DNA from: Asterionellopsis glacialis
Taxonomy: Eukaryota; Bacillariophyta; Plagiogrammaphyceae; Rhaphoneidales; Asterionellopsidaceae
DNA length: 12,399 nucleotides
Direction: 5' to 3'
Assembly (NCBI GenBank): GCA_014885115.2
Contig: WKLE02000243.1
Coordinates: 1-12,399 of the forward strand
Part shown: positions 1 through 6,373 of the stretch, one piece after another
How the letters are laid out: every line of letters begins with the position of its first letter
Numbering within the stretch: the first letter of the stretch is position 1
Translations under genes and position numbers: made by a program
Notes under the pieces: generated by a model
The model's input: only the letters and a program-made list of their open reading frames with translations
What the model was told of the DNA's origin: nothing
Databases searched by the model: none

Positions 1-740
1 ACCTTTCAAATGAGACCCCTAGCAGAATGATCCGTTGTGTTTACGATGACTAATGATGAGATTTCATTTGGTCATGCCATTGGTGACACTGATGGGTGTT
101 GTACGATTCAAAATTAGAATCTTACGATTAGGGTTTGCTGAAAAAAGAATTTTGAAAAAAACGTTTTTTTGTTGTTGTCTAATATAGTAATTTTTGCAAT
201 TTTTTTTTTTGAAATTACAATATGTCATTTTAATTTAATCTTACAATTAGGGCTTGGTGAAAAGAATATTGAAAAAAGGGTTTTATCGTCGTTGTCTTAT
301 ATAGTATTTGTTTTCCAATTTCTTCAAAAAAAAATACAGCATACCTTTTTTATTTAATCATAATAAAATATTTCTTTTTTTTTGAAAAAAATAGGGTTGA
401 ATGCATGACCAGCTCTCAATTAGTCCGATGCACTATTTTTGTTTACATAATTTTTTGGTAAAAAATAATAATTATAAAATACAAAAAATTTGGCTAAATG
501 ATTATAAATACACTAGAGAATTCTTTTTAATATTATGTAGTATACATTTAGTGTAGATTCTACATGATGCCAACATTTAATTCAAACAAATATACCCGCA
601 CCATAAAATGAAGCATTTTTTGTCATTCCAACACAACCCAAGTGATGTTGTCTGGTTTGACACTGTCATTGGACATCATTGACACATCATCAATCAAATA
701 GGATTACAGGGTTGATTGTTAACCATATACACTTGGCATC
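1..740. other. AT-rich noncoding stretch
   Basis: No open frame here reads like protein. The stretch is dominated by A and T runs, and the 62-codon frame at 169-357 is low-complexity (Phe, Ile, Leu) and lies over a tandem repeat. From about 640 the composition becomes less AT-rich, with TGAC/GTCA-type words (tttgacactgtcattgg near 655). This could be the leader or LTR edge of whatever element supplied the small ORF at 741, but I see no LTR termini. Confidence 0.5.
118..356. repeat. Diverged ~119-bp tandem duplication
   Basis: Two adjacent units, 118-236 and 237-356, share the same order of landmarks. These are aatcttac(g/a)attaggg, then gctgaaaa or ggtgaaaa, a poly-A stretch, tcg/ttg-rich cgttgtct, atatagta, a T-rich tract and tttaat. 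The match is imperfect, roughly three bases in four by eye, with several short indels. A weak echo (gaaaaaaatagggttg) follows near 384-399. No coding potential is associated with it. Confidence 0.6.
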
Positions 741-914
741 ATGGCACCACCAAATGTTTACACCTATGAAAAGGTACCAAATTCAGATCAAAGCAACAGC
801 ATGAGTTTAAGTTCTGATACTGTTACTGTTGCAGAGTACAATGAGCTGAAGGCCAAGTTTCAGCAGGAGCAGACAGAAAAACTTCAGTTTTTAGCTAACT
901 TGTCAAGTGCCTAA
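741..914 (+). CDS. Small ORF, 57 codons, unknown; possibly the start of a retroelement gag
   Basis: The frame opens with ATG at 741 (MAPPNVYTYEKVPNSD...) and ends with TAA at 912-914. It has balanced, non-AT-driven composition, a Ser/Thr-rich middle and a charged, coiled-coil-like end (VAEYNELKAKFQQEQTEKLQ). That reads like real protein in an otherwise AT-rich area. I do not recognise the family. A gag N-terminus of another LTR element, cut off at the junction, is one possibility. The last 20 bases overlap, antisense, the tail of the RT frame. The stop codon lies inside the telomere-like repeat, so the natural protein was probably longer and this is a truncated fragment. Confidence 0.4.
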   Translation: MAPPNVYTYEKVPNSDQSNSMSLSSDTVTVAEYNELKAKFQQEQTEKLQFLANLSSA

Positions 915-1572
915 CCCTAACCTTATTGTCCGTTGTAAGGAACAGTAGATCATTAATATACAAATGTACGAATTCTAGTCCACACATAAGTTTGTCTGCT
1001 GAACTTGCTACTCCCTTGGGTTGACGTAAGTATTTGTACTTTCCCCAAGGTAATATGATAGTACATAGCTTACTAGCATCTGCATCTAATCCTATGTGAT
1101 AGTATCCCATAGTTAGGTCTAAAGATGATGCATATGAGAAACCTTCAAGTTTTGTGAGTAATTCCTGAATATGAGGAATAGGGAATGGGTGTCGTATGAT
1201 ACACTCATTCAGTTTCCTAAAGTCAGAAATAAACCTGATAGTATCATTTTTCTTAGGCTGTGGGAAGCTAGGTGCTGCCCATTTGGACCTGTTGACTTTG
1301 CATAGAACTCCTATACGCACGAGCCGGTATACCTCTTCTCTGAGTAATTGGTTGTTTACGTGCAGTACAGGATAGGCTTTTCCGTGATAGGATTTGGAGC
1401 CTTCTTTTATTTCTATACTGACTGGGTTGATATTCCACATACCAAGAGTACCGCCAAATAGAGGTTTGTACTTTTTAAGTAGCATATTTAAAGCTGTTCT
1501 GTCCTTAGGAGGCAGATGCCAGCATAACCTCATGAATTTGTCTATGTAGTGGCCAATATCTTGTCCATACAA
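895..1572 (-). pseudogene. Ty3/gypsy reverse transcriptase fragment
   Basis: This would copy element RNA into DNA as part of a Pol polyprotein. The 225-residue frame holds the RT fingers/palm region: PKKNDTIRFISDFRKLN at about 106-122, LDLTMGYYHIGLD at about 151-163, LPWGKYKYL at about 174-182 and YIND at 205-208. The catalytic YIDD box therefore reads YIND (AAT for GAT), losing one metal-binding Asp. About 9-11 residues usually found between the SSAD segment and GLEFV appear deleted in frame. After FLTTDN (about 215) the similarity ends at the telomere-like repeat, and the last ten residues are not RT. The first codon is TTG, so this is a continuation of the protease frame after a frameshift. 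Thumb, RNase H and integrase are missing. Confidence 0.9.
910..922 (-). repeat. Interstitial telomere-like motif (TTAGGG type)
   Basis: The minus strand reads ggttagggttagg, just over two TTAGGG units. It lies exactly where RT similarity stops on one side and the 741-914 ORF stops on the other. TTAGGG is the telomere unit of many eukaryotes including stramenopiles. Thirteen bases can occur by chance, but the position at a breakpoint is notable. Confidence 0.45.
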
Positions 1573-1598
1573 CTAGTGGCTTCACGTACTTGTTTTGG

Positions 1599-2018
1599 TT
1601 AAGTGAGTTCCTGTAACATACTGTACGTTTCCTTAATCTCATAATCAGTCAATTTCATTAGGACTTCTGCATCCTCCCAAGTCATTACGCACTGTTTATA
1701 GTCAAGTATCATACCTAGTTCTTCTAGGAGCTTGTATCCAATTATCATATTGTATGATTGTTGACCTTCAGTCCCATCAACATGACATTCCCATTCAATG
1801 GCCTTCCGCTCATTGAATTCAGGCAATTTAAATATTGCATGGACCTTTTGATTGGTTGAGAAATTTTGGCCCTTAGTCTTCCAGAGTGTCTTGGGTGCGG
1901 GTTTACATTTAAGCTTTTCACAAAATTTCTTATTTACTATGGTGGCTGAAGTGCCAGAATCTAAAAGTACTTTAAGTGGTTTAGTTTTCTGCCTTTGTCC
2001 TTTACGTACTAACATCAA
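1599..2018 (-). pseudogene. Retropepsin-type aspartic protease of the Ty3/gypsy element
   Basis: This would cleave the Gag-Pol polyprotein. The active-site box LLDSGTSATIV (D-S-G) lies near residue 18-28, followed by NMIIGYKLLEELGMILDYK at about 89-107, which matches the conserved I(I/L)G...L..LG(M/I)xLD pattern of retropepsins. The open frame extends upstream to 2162 through a linker that includes FWDFQNPRKRSKTR. A TGA at 2165-2163 interrupts it, and an acidic linker (TLSIDSDEE) in the same frame precedes that stop. After the TAA at 1601-1599 the same frame continues as REATSCMDKIL, typical of the protease-RT spacer, before a shift into the RT frame. This shows it was once one polyprotein. 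The catalytic residues are intact but the context is broken. Confidence 0.85.
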
Positions 2019-2235
2019 CGTGACCGTTACCGGACAAGTGTGTCTAGTCTTGGACCGTTTTCTTGGATTCTGGAAGTCCCAGAAAGTATTACAAGACAGA
2101 TGATTAGGCGTATCATAGTTAAATATTTGGTTTTCTGCATTATTTGCTACAGGGGTTATATATCATTCTTCATCACTATCAATACTTAAGGTATCGAAGT
2201 TGAAGTTGTAGGATTGTTCTACATCAGTATTGGTG

Positions 2236-2450
2236 TCATCTTGTATTACTAGATGAGTCCTTAGTCAATAAGTCTTTGACTTGAACTGTGATGGCGTTCA
2301 ATTCCTGTTTGTCATACTTGTTGTACCGTGGGCGCTTGTACTTTGGCTGTTCTTCTTTGCCGCCATCTTTCTGATTTTGATCAATATACTTGCCAAAGGC
2401 ATGGCACTTGCTGGTATTGTGTGCACTTTTTTTTTTGAGTTTTACAGTAC
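2236..2450 (-). pseudogene. Gag C-terminus: zinc-knuckle second half and nucleocapsid tail, shifted frame
   Basis: In the alternative frame after the A10 run (plus-strand T run at about 2427-2436) the sequence reads AHNTSKCHAFGKYIDQNQ and a Lys-rich tail. Together with YCKTQKKK upstream this rebuilds the pattern C-x2-(H)-...-H-x4-C common in these elements. The expected second ligand is Gln (CKTQ) instead of His/Cys. So the knuckle is both frameshifted and missing one ligand. The frame then runs to a TGA at 2238-2236, where another shift is needed to reach the protease linker. Confidence 0.65.
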
Positions 2451-3067
2451 TTGTGCTTGCCTTTATTTGCCTTATGACCTTTACCATCTCGGCCGTTCGT
2501 TGGATTGTTAGGTTTATCCTTACAAGGTGGTTTATCATTGCACCTAGGGCCTGACAAATCCCCTATGTCGTCTGTAACTTCCATATGCTCCAGAAATTCC
2601 AGAAACGCTTGCAGGCCTTTATCCTGAGGATCGAACCCTTGATGTATCATTTCCTTGCTCCAAGTAGTGGGAATTCCGAATTCAAGTACCTCTAGTAATT
2701 CTTTGTTGGAGAGTTTCGAATTCTCGTCTGCTCCAGGGAACTTCTCTAAGTAGCCATTAAGCATGTGAAGAGCAGCTTGGTACTCTGTGGACGTTAGTTC
2801 ATGTGGCTTTCTGAGGAACCGGTGCATATAGCATTTCTGCTTCATGAGCGCCTTCAGTGGGAAAAAATGCTTCTTGAGGTCATCTCTGACCAACTTGAAG
2901 TGCTCCACTGTCTTGTTACACAGGCCTTCACCATGTAGTAAATTACGGGCCATTGAGAAGTGAGGTGGCCTAGTTGTGATATGCTGGCCAAGAATTGCTT
3001 GGTCCAGATTGTTGAACCAATCCAGTAGTTTGCTAGGAGATCCGTGACTAAAGTACGGAAACTCCAT
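2381..3067 (-). pseudogene. Gag protein (capsid/nucleocapsid region) of the Ty3/gypsy element
   Basis: This would form the particle and bind element RNA. The frame begins at the first in-frame ATG (MEFPYFSHGSPSKLLDWFNN). Readable Gag-like codons continue upstream (KLAYYQNSKEKYT) to a TAG at 3127-3125, and a better natural start is the ATG at 3143 one frame away, so an N-terminal frameshift is likely. The middle (LRKPHELTSTEYQAALHML, then FGIPTTWSKEMIHQGFDP) fits retrotransposon capsid proteins. The C-terminus becomes Lys/Asn/Gly-rich and enters a zinc-knuckle area (HKYCKTQKKK), where the frame is lost at an A10 run. The tail after that run (QYQQVPCLWQVY) is out-of-frame noise. Confidence 0.8.
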
Positions 3068-3184
3068 AGTGTACTTCTCTTTGGAGTTTTGATAATAGGC
3101 TAACTTTTGTGTAGTGTGCCTTAGCTAGCTTCTGTTCTTCCATACTTGGAATTTCAAGTGGGATAGGATGCAGCGGGTAGCTAG

Positions 3185-3496
3185 TACAGGATCCTATGGA
3201 GGATCTACTTAGAGTTCAGTTTCCAATGGAGTTCAGTTTTAACATGTGAACTGAACTCCCTGAGGCAGCCAATTGGAAGGTACTGAGTCGGCCTGTCAAC
3301 GTGTTCCAGCATGATGCAGCATGCTTTTGCTACGGAGAGGAATTTGATGCACTTTGCTTGTGACATCAGCATTTGCATGAATGCAGCACGTCACTGCACG
3401 TTTGCATCTGTCAGCTTGATGACATCATCATGTCATCTTGTCTGTCCATATGATGACGTCAACACGTCATCATGTCTGTCCTGGTTTGTGAGGTCA
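3185..3496 (-). repeat. LTR-like region upstream of gag (copy 1)
   Basis: This lies immediately 5' of gag. Read on the minus strand it holds a motif-rich part (TGACGT cores, 3473-3388). A conserved block follows (3273-3185) that starts attggctgcctcagggag and contains tandem ctgaactc words. The block recurs at 10047-10133 on the plus strand, and the homology continues more loosely upstream (tggaacac..., agtac...). The proposed 5' end, TGACCTCAC at 3496, is inferred by lining up with TGACAACTC at 9940. I could not identify a primer-binding site or a target-site duplication. Confidence 0.6.
3388..3473 (-). promoter_or_regulatory. Cluster of CRE/ATF-like TGACGT elements in the LTR
   Basis: TGACGT cores occur at 3388-3393 (reverse), 3454-3461 as the full palindrome TGACGTCA, and 3464-3469 (reverse). 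The last two sit in a perfect 10-bp inverted repeat (3450-3459 and 3464-3473, spacer 4). TGACGT-type sites bind bZIP factors and are known as CO2/cAMP- or stress-responsive elements in diatom promoters, including LTRs. Function here is inferred from motif density and position only. Confidence 0.5.
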
Positions 3497-3501
3497 TCAC
3501 A

Positions 3502-3711
3502 TCACGGTCCCTCAGTACTATGGTTGATTGACATTTTGAACGAGTCTCGCGACTCGCCTAATGCAATTCCCTTTGTATCCTGAAATGGTACTGGAGGTTT
3601 CCATGAAAGCATGCACAACAGAAATTCCACACAGTACTTTAGGATTGTGAAGACATTGTGATTATGATCCTGCCCAACTTCATAAGCCATTTTTTGATGG
3701 TTTACAAAACA
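3502..3711 (-). pseudogene. Putative last exon of the unknown gene
   Basis: A 69-residue frame runs from the proposed acceptor to TGA at 3504-3502. It reads CFVNHQKMAYEVGQDHNHN, then VFTILKYCVEFLLCML, SWKPPVPFQDTKGIALG and ESRDSFKMSIN. Composition is protein-like, with a hydrophobic Cys-containing segment and a Trp-Lys-Pro-Pro turn. Its coding frame agrees with the Gln/Glu-rich segment across the proposed intron. The final residues approach the LTR-like region, so the natural C-terminus may differ. No family recognised. Confidence 0.4.
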
Positions 3712-3816
3712 CTAGAAAAGATGATTGGTGAAGTATTAGAGTAGAGTAGTAGTGCAATAAAATAAGGTACTAGAACATCAGTACAATTTTTTAAACTAGC
3801 AAAATACAGTACCTAC
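3712..3816 (-). other. Probable 105-nt spliceosomal intron
   Basis: On the minus strand a donor GTAGGT (3816-3811) follows the codons RNSC of the Gln-rich frame. A pyrimidine-ended acceptor (cttttctag, ending 3712) precedes the codons CFVNHQKMAYEVG. Both ends are phase 0 in the same frame, and each unspliced frame hits a stop just past the junction. The size is ordinary for a stramenopile intron. The call rests on frame logic and splice consensus only. Confidence 0.4.
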
Positions 3817-3830
3817 ACAGGAATTTCTAA

Positions 3831-3920
3831 GTTGTTGTTGTTGTTGTTGTTGTTGTTGTTCTTGTTCTTGTTCTTGTTCTTGTTCTTGTTCTTGTTCTTG
3901 TTCTTGTTCTTCTTCTTCTT

Positions 3921-3951
<31 letters not shown>

Positions 3952-3995
3952 TTCTTGTTGTGCTGGTTGTGCTGGTTGTGCTGGTTGTGTTGGTG
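3831..3995. repeat. Compound triplet microsatellite: (GTT)10-(CTTGTT)8-(CTT)14, plus 9-mer repeats
   Basis: In order on the plus strand there are ten GTT (3831-3860), eight CTTGTT (3861-3908) and fourteen CTT (3909-3950). A short interruption follows, then about four 9-bp units of the type tgctggttg (3961-3995). All units are multiples of three, so the reading frame is kept. On the minus strand one frame gives Lys/Asn runs. The frame that matches flanking coding sense gives Pro-Ala-Gln repeats, a Glu run, Glu-Gln alternation and a Gln run. A TAA at 3951-3949 interrupts the start of the Glu run. Confidence 0.9.
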
Positions 3996-4253
3996 GAAGG
4001 GGTGATGCACCATGATCAGTATCAGCATCATCAATGCTAACTGTTGCATTGTGTTGGTATGGAGGATTCCTTGATCAAATATATCATGTTGTGGCAAGCC
4101 CAATGCCTGCTGCAAGGAATTAACATCAACTGAAACTTCTACCCATGTTCCAAATAGTTGTAGTTTAATCTTCCTTGTTGTGTGGTTACAATTATTGTTG
4201 GCTAATGTTTCCTCTTGGTCAAGTACCCTCCTCCTCTCATCTAAACGTTGAGC

Positions 4254-4634
4254 TTATCTTGTTCTGTTGTTGTTTGGAATGAAAAGTTCTAACCCTTCTG
4301 GTTGTTGTGCCTGATGATTTGTGATATCTTCAAGTGGTACACCCTTGGCATCTTCATACTCTTGAATATGTGCTGCTGCTTCTTGAATAAGGCCTGCAGT
4401 AGCATGTCTTAAACCAGTAGGAACTGCAGGCTTACATGGTGCTCTCCTATGAATGTACAAAAACACCTGCAAAAAACCTTCTACAACAGTCTTCCCTTCA
4501 CTTGCACAAGCATCTACATCACTCTTTGTTATTGACCCCCATCTTTCTCTTGTTAAATCTTCAACATTATTGTCACACAAGATGACATACTGGCTTTGTG
4601 ATGCTTTCTTGAACTTATTGAAGTATATGTTGTC
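4254..4634 (-). pseudogene. Central, best preserved block of the unknown gene
   Basis: This is an uninterrupted 126-codon stretch (DNIYFNKFKKASQSQ through LFIPNNNRTR) between two in-frame TAA codons. The segment CASEGKTVVEGFLQVFLYIH followed by RRAPCKPAVPTGLRH and helical AAAHIQEYEDAKGVPLED looks like a folded domain with no frame damage. Sequence after the second TAA continues sensibly in the same frame (AQRLDERRVLDQEETLANNN). A single base substitution therefore accounts for this break. Sequencing error or stop-codon polymorphism cannot be excluded. Confidence 0.55.
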
Positions 4635-4925
4635 TTAAATAAGCTGTGCATTTGAAAGCATACAACAAACAAAAGAGAGACTGCTAGCCTAAACAGCTTC
4701 AACACCCAAACTAATCTTGACCTTGAAATCAGTCACTGCACCCACTTGAGGATTGTCACTTATGTCACCTTTATGAATGGTGCACTTTAATTGACATTCC
4801 ATGTTGACATCAAGGGGGGCAGCATTGGATGATTGCTGAGCCATGATTTTTGTAACAAATACACTGTTTTCTTTATCACAACTTTTTTCTTCTCTGCAGG
4901 TTGTGCACAGCAGCAAGGAGTGCAC

Positions 4926-5353
4926 CTGGTCCCCTGTCAGAGATCAAAATCTTTTGCTCTCATCTAGGACCAGAAAAAGGAGGGTGACTCAGTTTACAAG
5001 TAGTACTTACTTTGACAAGGTCTGATTTATTTCTGATTTCCCTATAATTTAGACCCTTAAAATCAATGAAAAAAGATATGAAATTGACAATATGGACTAT
5101 TGCTAAAAATATTATGTAAATTTTGTCTTTTAATTTATTATATCGGAACCTAATTCTGAATATAATTTTCAGATTCAGCATTTTTATTTTGAATCTATTT
5201 TCTGGATACTTGATTTGTAATTTGAATTTATTTTCTGGACTCTGGATCTATACTTTGATTCTAATTTGTGGATTTTTATTTTTTTTGTATAGATGAATAT
5301 TTTTGATCAATTTTTTTCTATAACACAAAATATGATTATAAATTATATTTGAA
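4926..5353. other. Divergent intergenic region, AT-rich
   Basis: This separates the minus-strand locus (3502-4925) from the plus-strand locus (5354 onward), so it would hold both promoters if they were ever expressed. I see no coding sequence. It includes an 18-bp direct repeat with one mismatch (ttgaat(c/t)tattttctgga at 5189-5206 and 5222-5239) and several further tctgga/ctggat words. No convincing TATA or initiator element can be assigned. Confidence 0.4.
5189..5239. repeat. Short direct repeat, ~33-bp period
   Basis: Two copies of ttgaat(c/t)tattttctgga (5189-5206 and 5222-5239), followed by degenerate ctctggatcta. Likely a small local duplication. No function inferred. Confidence 0.5.
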
Positions 5354-6123
5354 ATGTTATTAGAAGCAGAACAGTATTCTGTAGATGATGAAAAGTGTCC
5401 TTTGGTACCTCTAAATGTAATTACAATATTGAATCAAAAAGTTGTTGTTGAAGCCGTTGGTGTTGTGAGAGTTATATCATTATTTTATATTGTTACCAAA
5501 TCAAAAAAGAAACAAAAGAAAGTATCTGAACAGCAGTTGATATAAAGAATTGTTTGACCAATGTGTTGATGTGATTAATACAATCATTTTGGAAATGAAC
5601 GTTTGGGTAGCAAATGCAAAGACTCCAACAACAAAAATTTGGAAAACTCATGATGATTTGTTTGTTTTGTGAAGATAATTTAAAGTCAAGTAATGTCAGG
5701 AACATTAGAAACAATTGTAATGATGAAGGAATAAAGATTGCATATGGTTATTGCAAATATGCTTGTTATCAGGGTGAATATTCAATTAATAAAGTAATTC
5801 ATGGAATTAATGAGATCAGTTATTTGGTGAAAGAATTTTTGCAATGAAGCTAAGGAATTATACAATAAGAATAAATACCAAAAAAGGATTAAGGCAATGT
5901 TGCATTCATTGGCATCTGAAGTTATGCTTTCCAAAAAATTGGTTAATGCAGCTCATGTTGATTATATGGATAAAGCAAAGACTATTAGTATATGGGTGGA
6001 GGAACAACCTGGTATGTCAAAGGATTGGTTTTTAATATTACCAAATACAAAATGGCAATTTGTTTGAGACATGGACGAAGTATTTGAAAAGTTCTACAAC
6101 ATTGTAGTACGGTTGGTGAATTA
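5354..6123 (+). pseudogene. Decayed gene of unknown family, N-terminal part of the plus-strand locus
   Basis: Protein-like sequence passes through successive frames. These are 5354-5545 (MLLEAEQYSVDDEKCPLVPL, ending EQQLI), 5541-5672 (YKELFDQCVDVINTIILEMN, ANAKTPTTKIWKTHDDLF) and 5614-5847 (IAYGYCKYACYQGEYSINKV, GINEISYLVKEFLQ). The last is 5831-6067 (FCNEAKELYNKNKYQKRIKA, HSLASEVMLSKKLVNAAHVD, SIWVEEQPGMSKDWFLILPN), continuing past a TGA as DMDEVFEKFYNIVVRLVN to a TAG near 6122. Three frameshifts and at least one nonsense codon are needed. The protein would be soluble, helical and charged. I do not recognise it. Same strand and close spacing suggest it belonged to the same gene as the C48-like region that follows. 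Confidence 0.5.
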
Positions 6124-6373
6124 GGCAGAGATAACAATGTACATGGTTTTTTTCTGTGAAGCAAGCTAATATAGTAATATTTTACTTAATGTCAAATTTG
6201 TACATGAAATGGGGGTATTGTATTTTTTTAATTGTTATATTATATTGATAGTAAAAGGATCACACATCAAAAAGAAAATAACGTTCCATCAGAAAATATG
6301 ACGTAGCAAAAAAAGGCTTAATTAATAAAGTTGAAAAACAAGATTAATGACATAATAAAGAATATCAGTGATA

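Larger units (their letters stand above)
923..3496 (-). mobile_element. Decayed, 3'-truncated Ty3/gypsy LTR retrotransposon
   Basis: Read on the minus strand the order is LTR-like region (3496-3185), gag (from about 3143), retropepsin-type protease (2018-1599) and reverse transcriptase (1572-923). This is the standard Ty3/gypsy order up to the middle of RT. RNase H, integrase and the 3' LTR are absent. The element ends abruptly just after the YxDD region, at the telomere-like repeat. Gag, protease and RT are split by several frameshifts and stops, so the copy cannot make its own polyprotein. It sits directly downstream of, and on the same strand as, the decayed gene ending at 3502, and probably inserted there. 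Confidence 0.85.
3502..4925 (-). pseudogene. Decayed protein-coding gene of unknown family
   Basis: One minus-strand frame stays open from 4925 to 3813 apart from TAG at 4691-4689, TAA at 4637-4635 and TAA at 4256-4254. A sensible start is ATG at 4844 (MAQQSSNAAPLDVNMEC). Readable parts are CTIHKGDISDNPQVGAVTDF, then VILCDNNVEDLTRERWGS, VVEGFLQVFLYIHRRAP, GLRHATAGLIQEAAAHIQEY and GTWVEVSVDVNSLQQALG. Near 4075 the coding sense shifts frame into NATVSIDDADTDHGASPL, Pro/Gln repeats and a Glu/Gln tract, then a probable intron and a last exon (3711-3502). I do not recognise the family. The predicted part is soluble and helical, with no membrane segment or signal peptide. The downstream LTR begins within a few bases of its end, so the 3' end may be cut by that insertion. 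Confidence 0.6.

Noticed and set aside
169..357. 62-codon plus-strand frame
   Set aside because: Phe/Ile/Leu-rich translation of AT-rich DNA lying across the tandem duplication; no protein character.
1852..2103. 83-codon plus-strand frame
   Set aside because: Antisense shadow of the protease frame, which has clear retropepsin motifs.
3311..3583. 90-codon plus-strand frame across the LTR-like region
   Set aside because: Cys/His/Ser-rich reading of the TGACGT/GTCATC-rich regulatory sequence; opposite strand to gag and to the putative exon at 3502-3711.
3813..4115. Poly-Lys/Asn protein on the minus strand
   Set aside because: The Lys/Asn run is a wrong-frame reading of the microsatellite; flanking coding sense supports the Pro/Gln/Glu frame instead. 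Only its upstream part belongs to the real frame.
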